Assembly (NCBI GenBank): GCA_041946965.1 | Contig: JBHGBM010000083.1 | Span: forward strand, 1-24,899 | Reading direction: 5' to 3' | DNA length: 24,899 nucleotides | From: JBHGBM01 sp041946965 | GTDB lineage: Bacteria > Acidobacteriota > Terriglobia > Bryobacterales > Bryobacteraceae | Shown here: positions 7,694-15,598 of the stretch, in pieces | Numbering within the stretch: the first letter of the stretch is position 1 | How the letters are laid out: every line of letters begins with the position of its first letter | Notes under the pieces: generated by a model | Seen by the model: only the letters and a program-made list of their open reading frames with translations | Databases searched by the model: none | What the model was told of the DNA's origin: nothing | Position numbers and translations under genes: made by a program

Positions 7694-9123
7694 ACGGCGT
7701 TGCTGCAATCCGCCCCCGCCAGTGTGACTTCGCGCGTGATATTGGTGGCGTTGTCGGCCCGTAAAACCATACTTCCCTGCGATGCCGTCTCATCGACCGC
7801 GTGGCTGTGTGCCGCAATCACGTTCGCAGTCTTGGCGCCGCCATTGTAGGTCCAGGCAATCGTCACATTTGAAGCACAGGCACCAGCCGACGCGGTTGTG
7901 GTGTGCAGATAGGCGGAAACGCGATAGGTTCCGGCCGGAACCGCGCCCTTCAGGTTGGCTGCGCCGATGGCAGCATTCTGAGCGGTCAGGGAAACTCTGA
8001 GCGGAATGGAGAAGGCACAGTTCCAAGTACCCGGAGTGCCGCCCACTGTGGCAATCCACATGGCGCATTCGCCCGTCATCGGGTTCACATTGATGACGCG
8101 ATCTGCGGGGGCCCACGTTCCCGCAGTGGGCGCTTCGCCTCCATAGTAGAACGGGATCAGGTTGCGGGTCATACTGCTAGGGTATGCCTCCGTGGCACCA
8201 TTCAGAAGGCTGTTCCCAAAAGCGATGATCTCGTTGCGGTATCCGACAATCTGAAGATTAGCCACCGAAGCTGCGGCATTGAAGGTATTCCCGGAGACCG
8301 TTCCGCCCACCGAGGCATCCACACACAACGAATCGGCCTGAAAGACATTGCTGTTTACACTCACACCGTAGGATGCGGCCACGCGCACGCCGTAAATTCC
8401 GACATTACTTTCAATGTGGTTCCCCTCAAACGTGAGGGTATACATATTCTCGAAATTCGCCCCGAAGCCAGTCACGCCCCCGGTTCCGTTGCTTTCAAAG
8501 TCATTGTCCACCACATAGACGCCGTAGTTGAAGGTGCCGGATGTAGACGTAACCGACAATCCCGTGTTGGGATTGCCAAGAAACCCGTTCTTCTCGATGT
8601 GGACATTATTCACCGCATTGAACAGGTAGGCTCCGGTTCTGCCGGACCCATATATAGTGTTTCCCCGAAGGATCAAGCCGTACCCCTCAATGGACGAAAC
8701 GTTGTAGAACTTCCCGTTCATAATCCAGTTGTCTTCGATCTTGAGATCGGGGTGCTTCGCGGAACTGATGACGGCTGCGGCTTTGTCGCCGCCGTGCAGT
8801 GTCATCTGCCGGATTATGATGTACTGATTGTTGGCTAAGCCTGCGATTCGGATGGCGGGCTTCCAGTAGATCACTTCGGCTCCGTTTGGGTGGCTTGCTG
8901 GGATGCTGGTATCATAGCCGCGCGTGCAACCGGAAAACACCGCCCCAACCAGCGTGGTGCAATAGATCAGTTCGCCGCCGATGCGAATGGTGGCTGGTGC
9001 GGATATGCCCGCAGCACTCGCCACGGTCAGGCTGTCCACGAGTTCGTTAATGGCACCATTCAGCGTCGTGGAAACGGCTTCCGTGCCGTCGTAGTACAGG
9101 GTGGTTCCGCTCGTCCCGAACAT
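7660..9123 (-). CDS. Beta-helix tailspike/tail-fibre-like phage protein, probably N-terminally truncated
   Basis: The 487-residue frame starts with a short segment containing FSGCTRGYDTSIPASHPNGA (64-83), a motif pattern common in phage baseplate and fibre proteins. Residues about 95-330 then form a run of short Asn/Gly-rich repeats of right-handed parallel beta-helix type (for example RGNTIYGSG, VVDNDFESN, FEGNHIESN, NSNVF). A beta-sandwich-like C-terminus follows (about 335-487). Beta-helix spikes usually bind or cleave surface polysaccharide; no catalytic residues can be assigned here. In-frame sequence continues upstream of the ATG as GVAPDQ until a TAG at about 9147-9149 that lies in host DNA. 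The natural start was therefore probably removed at the block border. Confidence 0.7.
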   Translation of the reverse strand: MFGTSGTTLYYDGTEAVSTTLNGAINELVDSLTVASAAGISAPATIRIGGELIYCTTLVGAVFSGCTRGYDTSIPASHPNGAEVIYWKPAIRIAGLANNQYIIIRQMTLHGGDKAAAVISSAKHPDLKIEDNWIMNGKFYNVSSIEGYGLILRGNTIYGSGRTGAYLFNAVNNVHIEKNGFLGNPNTGLSVTSTSGTFNYGVYVVDNDFESNGTGGVTGFGANFENMYTLTFEGNHIESNVGIYGVRVAASYGVSVNSNVFQADSLCVDASVGGTVSGNTFNAAASVANLQIVGYRNEIIAFGNSLLNGATEAYPSSMTRNLIPFYYGGEAPTAGTWAPADRVINVNPMTGECAMWIATVGGTPGTWNCAFSIPLRVSLTAQNAAIGAANLKGAVPAGTYRVSAYLHTTTASAGACASNVTIAWTYNGGAKTANVIAAHSHAVDETASQGSMVLRADNATNITREVTLAGADCSNAVYDVYLTLELI

Positions 9124-9130
9124 CTGATCC

Positions 9131-9766
9131 GGCGCAACCCCAGCCGCCTACACCTGGTCGAAGCTGATGGAAGCGGTCGATTTCCTGAATCCCGGCGACG
9201 CGGCGACGACGCGCACGATCTCAGACCAGGACTACCCGCACCGCATCACCATCAGCGGCATCTACGAACTGCCGTTCGGGCGCGGGCGCCGCTGGGGCGC
9301 CGGCGCACGCGGGGCCGGGCGCGTGCTGCTGAGCGGCTGGCAGATCCAGGGAGTGTACGGCGGGCAGTCCGGCCAAGCCCTGGGTTTCGGCAACGCCATC
9401 TTCAACGGCAATCTGAAGGACGTTCCCCTGCCCCGCGGCCAGCGTACGGTGGAACGCTGGTTCAACACGGCCGCCGGCTTTGAGCGCAACACCAGGAACC
9501 AGCTTGCCTACCACCTGCGCACCTTTCCTCTTCGTTTCTCCGGCGTTCGCGCCGACGGGATCAATAACTGGGACCTGTCCGCAATCAAAGACGCTGCGAT
9601 CAACGAAAGGATGAGGATCCAGTTTCGCGGCGAGTTCCTCAACGCGCTCAATCACGCGCAGTTTTCGAACCCGAACACGGATCCGTACAGCACGGCGTTC
9701 GGCGTCATCACGTCCGAGCGCGCCAACCCGCGGCGCATCCAACTGGGAATCAAGTTTCTGTACTGA
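9131..9766 (+). pseudogene. C-terminal fragment of a TonB-dependent receptor (Oar-like)
   Basis: The frame is open from 9128 with a TGA just upstream (9125-9127), and host-like sequence begins at AAYTWSKLMEAVDFLNPGD (from 9143). It continues through ISDQDYPHRITISGIYELPFG and ends in GIKFLY, a C-terminal beta-strand with a terminal aromatic residue. These match the last ~200 residues of the large acidobacterial receptors and align in order with the C-termini of the two complete receptors in this window. Signal peptide, regulatory domain, plug and most of the barrel are missing, so it cannot work alone. The stop is followed by GGAG and the next gene's ATG after 10 bp, so this was the upstream member of a receptor-oxidoreductase-receptor operon. 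Confidence 0.85.
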
Positions 9767-9776
9767 GGAGCGGAGT

Positions 9777-11108
9777 ATGCAGACAGACCGGCGCAGATTT
9801 CTGACGGCCACCCTGGCCCCGGCCATTGCCGCCGGCCGGCGCGGCCCGAACGATCGCATCCGGGTGGCGGTGGTCGGATTCAAGCGGCGCGGCCGGGATC
9901 ACATCCGCTGCTTCCACGAACTGGCACGCGAGGAGAATGTCGAGATCGCGGCGTTGTGCGACATCGACGAATCGGTTCTGGATGAGGGCCTCGCATACTA
10001 CCAGAAGCTCTCCGGAAAGCGCGCCAGACGTGTCATCGACCTGGCGGATGTGCTCGCCGACCCGTCCATCGACGCGGTGTCTTATTCCACGCCCAATCAC
10101 TGGCACGCACTCGGCGCCATTTGGGCATGCCAGGCCGGCAAGGACGTTTACCTGGAGAAACCCGCGTCCCACACTATTCATGAAGGCCGCAAGATGATTG
10201 AGGCGGCCCGTAAGTTTAACCGCATCATACAGCACGGCACCCAATGCCGCAGCAACCCGGCCATGCAGGAGGGCGTGCGCAAGCTGCGGGAAGGGCTGAT
10301 CGGCGAGGTCTACATGGCGCGCGGCATGGCTTACAAATGGCGGGAGAGCATTGGCCGCATCCAGGAAGGCCCCGTGCCGCCGGGCGTGCATTACGACCTC
10401 TGGATCGGTCCGGCCCCGCTGCGCCCGTTTGCACCGCAGCGTTTCCATATTTACTGGCATTATCTCTGGGATTACGGCAACGGGGAGATTGGCAACCAGG
10501 GCGTGCATCAACTTGACATCATGCGCTGGGGTCTGGGCCTGGACACTCACCCCGCACGGGTTCAGTCCATGGGCGGGCGGTTCGTGCACAAGGACGACCA
10601 GCAGACCCCTAACACGCAGATCGCCAGTTACGAATATCAGGGCCGCAACCTCCTGCTTCAGTTCGATGTGCGCCACTGGATCACGAATCACGAAGCCGGC
10701 ATCGGCGACAACTATCCCAGCCGCGGCGACGGGAACGTGGTGGGCGTGATCTTCTATGGCTCGGACGGCTACATGGTGATGCCGGACTACAGCAGCTATT
10801 ACACGTTCCTCGGCCGGCGGCGCAAGCCCGGACCCAAGGGCGAATGCCCGCGCGATCCGGGAACCAGCCTGGATCACTTTCGCAACTTCTTGCGGGCTAT
10901 GCGCAGCCGCAAGCACGCCGACCTTTCGGCCGACATCGTGCAGGGGCACCTCTCCGCGGCCCTCGCCCACTTGGCCGGCATTGCGTACCGTACGGGCCGC
11001 ACTCTGCGTTTCGATCCGGAGGCGGAAAATTTTCCCAATGACGAGGAGGCCAACCGCCTCCTCACCCGAACGTACCGGGCGCCCTACGTGCTGCCCGGAA
11101 AGATCTAG
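9777..11108 (+). CDS. Gfo/Idh/MocA family oxidoreductase with Tat signal
   Basis: The 443-residue protein begins with a Tat signal (TDRRRFLTATLAPAIAAG, 3-20), then a Rossmann fold, the catalytic EKP (127-129, Lys128), and GEIGNQGVHQLDIMRWG (236-252) with His244 and Asp247 in the substrate pocket. The glycine loop reads VGFKRRG (33-39): the middle glycine of GxGxxG is a lysine, which may change cofactor binding or be typical of its subclade. The ATG has GGAG six bases upstream. It lies 10 bp after the receptor fragment and 31 bp before the next receptor start, so the three are co-transcribed. It probably oxidises or epimerises a sugar imported or processed through these receptors; the substrate is unknown. 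Confidence 0.92.
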   Translation: MQTDRRRFLTATLAPAIAAGRRGPNDRIRVAVVGFKRRGRDHIRCFHELAREENVEIAALCDIDESVLDEGLAYYQKLSGKRARRVIDLADVLADPSIDAVSYSTPNHWHALGAIWACQAGKDVYLEKPASHTIHEGRKMIEAARKFNRIIQHGTQCRSNPAMQEGVRKLREGLIGEVYMARGMAYKWRESIGRIQEGPVPPGVHYDLWIGPAPLRPFAPQRFHIYWHYLWDYGNGEIGNQGVHQLDIMRWGLGLDTHPARVQSMGGRFVHKDDQQTPNTQIASYEYQGRNLLLQFDVRHWITNHEAGIGDNYPSRGDGNVVGVIFYGSDGYMVMPDYSSYYTFLGRRRKPGPKGECPRDPGTSLDHFRNFLRAMRSRKHADLSADIVQGHLSAALAHLAGIAYRTGRTLRFDPEAENFPNDEEANRLLTRTYRAPYVLPGKI

Positions 11109-11139
11109 CCGGGGAACGGCTATCTCTGGAGGAAAGGCG

Positions 11140-14100
11140 ATGAAACTCATCCGGTTTTGGACTTGCCTGCTGCTTGCCTGCGCCGCCGGCGCGCAGGAGT
11201 TTCGGTCGAGCATCCTTGGCCGTGTCACGGATGTCACAGGTGCGGTCGTGCCCGGCGTGGCGGTGATGGTCACCAACGTCGATACCAACGTGCCGGCATC
11301 GGCCAGAACCAACGAGCAAGGGAACTACCGTGTTCCGTTCCTGCTCCCTGGTAACTATCGCGTGAGCGTCGAGCATGCCGGATTCCGCAGGATCGAGCGG
11401 ACGGACGTGCGCGTTTCGCTGGCGACCGACGTGTCGCTGGACTTCGTGCTCGAACTGGCGGTGGCCGCCGAGAGCATCACGGTCACGGCGGCAACGCCCA
11501 TGTTGAACACCACCAGCGCCGACCTGGGACAGGTAATCCAGCAGACTTTCATCCAGAACGTTCCGGTGAGCCTCACCCGCAACGTGCTGAACCGGGCCTA
11601 CCTGGATCCCAGCATTACTTACAGCGATACCACCGGCACGGTGACCTCCAACGCCCAGACGCAGATCGTCATCAGCGGGGGCGGGGGCGCCCGCGGGCGG
11701 AACGAGATCATCGTGGACGGCATCCCCAACACGGTGGCGCGCAGCGGCGGTGTCGCGATCTTCGTGCCCTCCCAGGATTCGGTGGAGGAAATGCGCGTTC
11801 AGAGCACGCTCTTCGACGCCTCCTACGGTCACTCCAACGGCGGCGCCATCAACATCAGCACACGCAGCGGGACCAACGCGGTTCACGGCACCGCTTACGA
11901 TTTCAAGCGCTGGCGGGCCCTCAACGCCAACAGTTGGGTGAACAACCGGAAGGGTCTGGCCAAGCCTCCGGTGAACTACAACCAATATGGCGGGGTGATC
12001 GCCGGTCCGGTCTGGCTGCCGAACCTGTACAACGGACGCAACCGGACCTTCTTTACATTCGCTCTGGAGAGCAACGCCGACAAGGCTCCCAGGACGCGGC
12101 AGGCGCATGTGCCCACGGAGTTGGAAAGAGCCGGGGACTTTTCGCAGACGCGCAACTCGCTCGGCTCAGGCCTGGTGGCGATCTACGATCCCTTCAGCAC
12201 CGTCGGAACCGGCACCAGCGCACGCCGCACGGTGTTCCCGGACGGGCGCATCCCGGCGAGATTGCTGAACCCCACCGGGGTGGCATTGGCCAAGGCGTTT
12301 CCCTTGCCGACCGAGATCACCACCCCTCAAATCGGGGTCATCAACTGGTATGGAACCGGGGTCTACCAGGTGCTGGAGAAGCAGTACAGCGGCCGCATCG
12401 ACCACCAGATCAGCCCGCGGCAACGCATGTTCGGCCGCTACAGCCGGCTCACCCGGGGTGACGAGTTCATTCCGGTGTTCTTCCCCGGCGTCTTCAACTT
12501 CCCGGTGGACGGGCAGGCCGACCTGGGCATCCAGGACCGCTTCTTTAACTCCGCGGCCCTGGACGATACAATCAGTTTCACGCCCACCTTCGCCGGTTCG
12601 CTGCGCTATGGACTGGTGACCCGCAGCCTGCCCAAGGTAATCGGGGTCTCCAGCGGGCGCAATCTGGCCGACCCCTCCGGCCTGAGCCTGGCGCCGATTA
12701 TTCTCAGCAACCAGGCCACCAAGGCGTTCCCTTACGTGACTTTGGGCGAGAACTTTCCGGGGCTGGGCGGCCGCAGAGACGTGGAGACGTGGCTGTCTCA
12801 CGCCGCGCTGGCTACCTTCTACAAGACAGTCTCGAACCACAACTTGAGATTCGGAATGGACTACCGGATGACGCGCTGGAACCGTATCTATCTGGGTGAC
12901 CCCCAGTCAGGCAGGTTTGCTTTCAGCACCCTTTTCACCCAGGCCAATGCGTCGACCGCGAGCACCGCAAACACTTCCGGCTCGGGGCTCGCCTCTCTGC
13001 TGCTGGGTGTTCCCGCCAGCGGGAGCCTGGGCTATGAGAGTCCCCAGTCCATGCAAAATCATTACCTGGCGTTATTCATTCAGGAGGACTGGAGAGTGCG
13101 GCCAAAGCTGACGTTGAACTTCGGCCTGCGTTGGGAGTTGGAGAAGCCCTACACGGAGCGCTACAACCGGATCGGCTACGGCTTCGACTACAACGCGCAG
13201 CCGCCCGCGTCCCTGAAAGTCCCCGGTCTCGACCTGCGCGGCGGCCTGTTGTTTGCCGGGGTCAACGGCAACCCGCGGACGGAAGGCAACCTGGACAAGA
13301 ATAATTTCGGGCCGCGCTTCGGCTTCGCCTGGAGCCTGAACGACAAGACCGTCGTGCGCGGCGGGTACGGGCTGTTCTTCGCCGCGCAGACCTACAACAG
13401 CACCTTCCAGGGGTCCGTGGCCACTTTTGACGCCGTGACCACCTATATTGCCAGCCTGGACAACAACGCCACCCCGGCCACCACGCTCGCCAACCCGTTC
13501 CCTTACGGACTCCGCCCCGCCCAAGGCACGACGCCGGGCCTGGGGGCGCGTTATGGGGACAACCTGACCGTCTCCGATCAGTACCGCGTCAACCCGTATA
13601 CCCAGCAGTGGCAGGTCAGTATTCAGCGCGAGTTTCCCGGTAGAATCCTGCTGGAAACCGCCTATGTCGGTGCGCTTACCGTGAAATCGCCGGAAACCTT
13701 CGATCTGAATGAAATGCCGGACGTCTATCGCAAGCCCGCCGAGAACAACATGGTGAACAATCCCTTCCTGGGCATCTTCGACGCGATGTCGCTGTTGGGC
13801 AAGGGAGAGAAGATTCCGCAGGGGCGATTGTGGAAGCGGTATCCGCAGTACGCGGCGTCCCAACTCTGGGGCGCTTCGCTGAGCCTGGAGGGCGCTCCCA
13901 CGGGACGGGCGGTTTTCCACGCTTGGGAATCCCGCGTGGAAAAGCGCTTCAGCCACGGCCTGAACGTCAACTGGGCGTACACGTTTTCCAAGTTGATCAC
14001 CAGCAACACGACCAGCATCATCAACGAGCGGCATTACCGTTCGGTGGGGGCTTTCGATGTGAAGCACACGACCCGGATGGCGTTCGTATATGAGCTGCCG

Positions 14101-14607
14101 TTCGGCCCCCGTAAGCCGCTGGGGGCCTCGCTCCCGGGCGCGCTGGCGCGTTTGGCCGAGGGGTGGACGGTTTCGGGCTTCCTCACCGCGAACACCGGCA
14201 CTCCACTCTCGATCACGGATCGTACGCTGCAAGTTGCCGGGACCGCCGGACGTCCGATTCGCCTGCGCAACGCCGCCAAGAGCGGACCCATCGCGCCGCG
14301 CGTGGATGCGTACTTCGATACCACCGCGTTTTACCGGCTGCCCGATCAGTACGCCGTCTCGCCCGAGCCACTCTACTTCGATGAATTGCGCGGCCCCGGA
14401 TTGGTTTCGTTCAATGGCGCCGTGACGAAAGACATCCGTCTCGTGGAGAGACTCCGTGTGCAACTGCGCGCGGAAGCGGCCAACCTCACCAACTCACCGG
14501 CTTGGGCCAATCCGCTGACCGATATCTCCACAGCCGCTACGTTCGGCAAGATCCAGGACGGAGGCGCCGCCCGCAGCATCCAGATGGGACTCAAGTTGAC
14601 GTTTTGA
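11140..14607 (+). CDS. TonB-dependent receptor with carboxypeptidase-regulatory-like domain (Oar-like)
   Basis: An outer-membrane receptor of 1155 residues. The start is the ATG at 11140 with GGAGG seven bases upstream; frames opening further upstream run through the preceding gene. A Sec signal (MKLIRFWTCLLLACAAGA, cleavage near 18/19) leads into a beta-sandwich regulatory domain (about 22-108, ILGRVTDVTGAVVPG...). A plug follows (about 115-245, with NEIIVDGIPN and GGAINISTRSGTN), then a long 20-plus-strand barrel ending in GLKLTF. It differs from classical siderophore receptors by the front domain and the length. The ligand is unknown; in this lineage saccharides, peptides or plant polymers are all proposed. 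It is last in the plus-strand operon with the oxidoreductase. Confidence 0.93.
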   Translation: MKLIRFWTCLLLACAAGAQEFRSSILGRVTDVTGAVVPGVAVMVTNVDTNVPASARTNEQGNYRVPFLLPGNYRVSVEHAGFRRIERTDVRVSLATDVSLDFVLELAVAAESITVTAATPMLNTTSADLGQVIQQTFIQNVPVSLTRNVLNRAYLDPSITYSDTTGTVTSNAQTQIVISGGGGARGRNEIIVDGIPNTVARSGGVAIFVPSQDSVEEMRVQSTLFDASYGHSNGGAINISTRSGTNAVHGTAYDFKRWRALNANSWVNNRKGLAKPPVNYNQYGGVIAGPVWLPNLYNGRNRTFFTFALESNADKAPRTRQAHVPTELERAGDFSQTRNSLGSGLVAIYDPFSTVGTGTSARRTVFPDGRIPARLLNPTGVALAKAFPLPTEITTPQIGVINWYGTGVYQVLEKQYSGRIDHQISPRQRMFGRYSRLTRGDEFIPVFFPGVFNFPVDGQADLGIQDRFFNSAALDDTISFTPTFAGSLRYGLVTRSLPKVIGVSSGRNLADPSGLSLAPIILSNQATKAFPYVTLGENFPGLGGRRDVETWLSHAALATFYKTVSNHNLRFGMDYRMTRWNRIYLGDPQSGRFAFSTLFTQANASTASTANTSGSGLASLLLGVPASGSLGYESPQSMQNHYLALFIQEDWRVRPKLTLNFGLRWELEKPYTERYNRIGYGFDYNAQPPASLKVPGLDLRGGLLFAGVNGNPRTEGNLDKNNFGPRFGFAWSLNDKTVVRGGYGLFFAAQTYNSTFQGSVATFDAVTTYIASLDNNATPATTLANPFPYGLRPAQGTTPGLGARYGDNLTVSDQYRVNPYTQQWQVSIQREFPGRILLETAYVGALTVKSPETFDLNEMPDVYRKPAENNMVNNPFLGIFDAMSLLGKGEKIPQGRLWKRYPQYAASQLWGASLSLEGAPTGRAVFHAWESRVEKRFSHGLNVNWAYTFSKLITSNTTSIINERHYRSVGAFDVKHTTRMAFVYELPFGPRKPLGASLPGALARLAEGWTVSGFLTANTGTPLSITDRTLQVAGTAGRPIRLRNAAKSGPIAPRVDAYFDTTAFYRLPDQYAVSPEPLYFDELRGPGLVSFNGAVTKDIRLVERLRVQLRAEAANLTNSPAWANPLTDISTAATFGKIQDGGAARSIQMGLKLTF

Positions 14608-14713
14608 GGCAGTGGATGAATGCGGCGCCCCTCGACTTCTCACATGCGCAGCCCCGCAGCTCATTGCCGCCGCGGTAGGTAAAGTCGATCAGGTCAGACC
14701 ATATCCGGTTCAT
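14591..14713 (-). CDS. Possible 40-residue ORF coupled by ATGA to the upstream gene
   Basis: The ATG at 14713 overlaps the TGA of the upstream 292-codon gene as ATGA. The frame encodes MNRIWSDLIDFTYRGGNELR, then a short Cys-containing tail (GCACEKSRGAAFIHC), stopping inside the antisense of the receptor 3' end. The first 20 residues look like real protein and three cysteines occur close together (22, 24, 35). I recognise no family. The reading frame may be a small operon member, a remnant of a longer gene, or coincidence in a 102-bp gap between convergent genes. Confidence 0.25.
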   Translation of the reverse strand: MNRIWSDLIDFTYRGGNELRGCACEKSRGAAFIHCLKTST

Positions 14714-15588
14714 TTCCCGCGCACGCGCCGAATCAGCGTGCCCGCGTCGATGGACCCGGCGGTGTAGGCGCCGGCGGCCGCGAGATAGTCGTGACCCTTT
14801 CCCAGAGCGCGCGCGTACTGGCTGAGCGACGGGGCGGCTCGGAGCGCGGGCGCGAGGGCCGCGCGCGAAATCACCGCACCGTTCTGTACGGCGCGCGCGA
14901 GCTGGATGATTCCGTCCTGGCGCGCGTAGAAGCCGGGGCCCGAGACATATTTGCGCGTCAATTCCGCATCGGGCGCGCAGAGCACCTCCGCGTACCGCTT
15001 CAGCAGCGTCCGGCAGTCGCGCCTCCATTGAATGAGACCCGCCAGCCAACCGTCGGTGTCTCCGGCATCGGGGCTGAACGTGTGGATGGCGATCAGACGG
15101 CGCGTCTCCAGCGTGAGCAGCAAGTCGTAGAGTTCGGCTGGGGCGGCTCGATTCACGCCGCCCTGGGGCAGCCCCATCTCGCGCAGCAGCGTCACATCGC
15201 GGTAAAGATCGCATTCGGCGCTGTCGCCCAAGGCGGGCTGGAACTGCCCCGCCGCGCGTTCCACCAGTGATCCGAGCACCAGCGCCTGTTCCCGGTCACC
15301 CGCCTTCTTGCCGCGGCTGGCGTCGAGCAGTTGCGGCACGCTCTCCACCGGCAGGTGCACGAGCCCGCCGATCCGCACGAGTTCCTGGTTCCTCGCCAGG
15401 ATCTCTTTGGCGCCCGCCGGAATCGCTTCCGAACACATCGCCAGCCGTATGCAGTCGCCGGCCAGAGCGGTCATGGTAACGTGCCCGGGCACCCCGCTCC
15501 GGCGGATCCCGCCCTCTGCCACGCCGCCGTAAAACGCTGCAAATGCACCTGTCAGGGCTGTGCCGTGCATGAATTCGCGTCTGTCCAC
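14710..15588 (-). CDS. Tat-exported uncharacterised protein, degenerate paralogue of the upstream gene
   Basis: From the GTG at 15588 (GGAGG five bases upstream) the product is 292 residues and opens with a Tat signal, DRREFMHGTALTGAFAAF (2-19). The body aligns with the preceding gene product. HVTMTALAGDCIRLA (36-50) matches HITHVAVCDDCIRLA, the block VLGSLVERAAGQF (104-116) matches ALGWRGHNAADRQF, and the C-terminal ~85 residues match in order (YARQDGIIQLARAVQNG versus YDRSNPIIVLARSIQRG). The HxxxD of the paralogue is Glu/Gly here and its YHD is YRD, so the putative metal ligands are gone. It starts 10 bp after the paralogue's stop. Function is unknown; an exported non-catalytic partner is one possibility. 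Confidence 0.7.
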   Translation of the reverse strand: MDRREFMHGTALTGAFAAFYGGVAEGGIRRSGVPGHVTMTALAGDCIRLAMCSEAIPAGAKEILARNQELVRIGGLVHLPVESVPQLLDASRGKKAGDREQALVLGSLVERAAGQFQPALGDSAECDLYRDVTLLREMGLPQGGVNRAAPAELYDLLLTLETRRLIAIHTFSPDAGDTDGWLAGLIQWRRDCRTLLKRYAEVLCAPDAELTRKYVSGPGFYARQDGIIQLARAVQNGAVISRAALAPALRAAPSLSQYARALGKGHDYLAAAGAYTAGSIDAGTLIRRVRGK

Positions 15589-15598
15589 GTGGGCCTCC

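Larger units (their letters stand above)
5232..9141. mobile_element. Phage-derived block with truncated genes at both borders
   Basis: Two structural-type phage genes and a methyltransferase occupy this 3.9-kb block. Composition drops sharply: bases 8401-8460 have 25 G/C of 60, against 44 of 60 in the host stretch 9241-9300. The left border cuts a URO-D gene and the right border cuts a TonB-dependent receptor gene. The 8-mer GCAACCCC is present at 5232-5239 and again at 9134-9141, at or beside both estimated borders. The left breakpoint can only be placed between about 5222 and 5270; the right lies between about 9123 and 9143. No integrase, transposase or inverted terminal repeat is seen. It may be an insertion remnant with loss of host DNA, or an assembly join between unrelated contigs. 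Confidence 0.6.

Noticed and set aside
5232..9141. Complete prophage or IS element
   Set aside because: There is no integrase, transposase, terminase, lysis gene or terminal inverted repeat; only three genes are present and the outer ones look cut.
10981..11139. Upstream extension of the 11140 receptor gene
   Set aside because: The extra 53 codons overlap the oxidoreductase gene and would place the clear signal peptide inside the protein. The ATG at 11140 has a strong GGAGG.
9750..11312. Long minus-strand frame opposite the second Gfo/Idh/MocA gene
   Set aside because: It runs across the intergenic gap and start regions of two well-supported plus-strand genes and has no family features.
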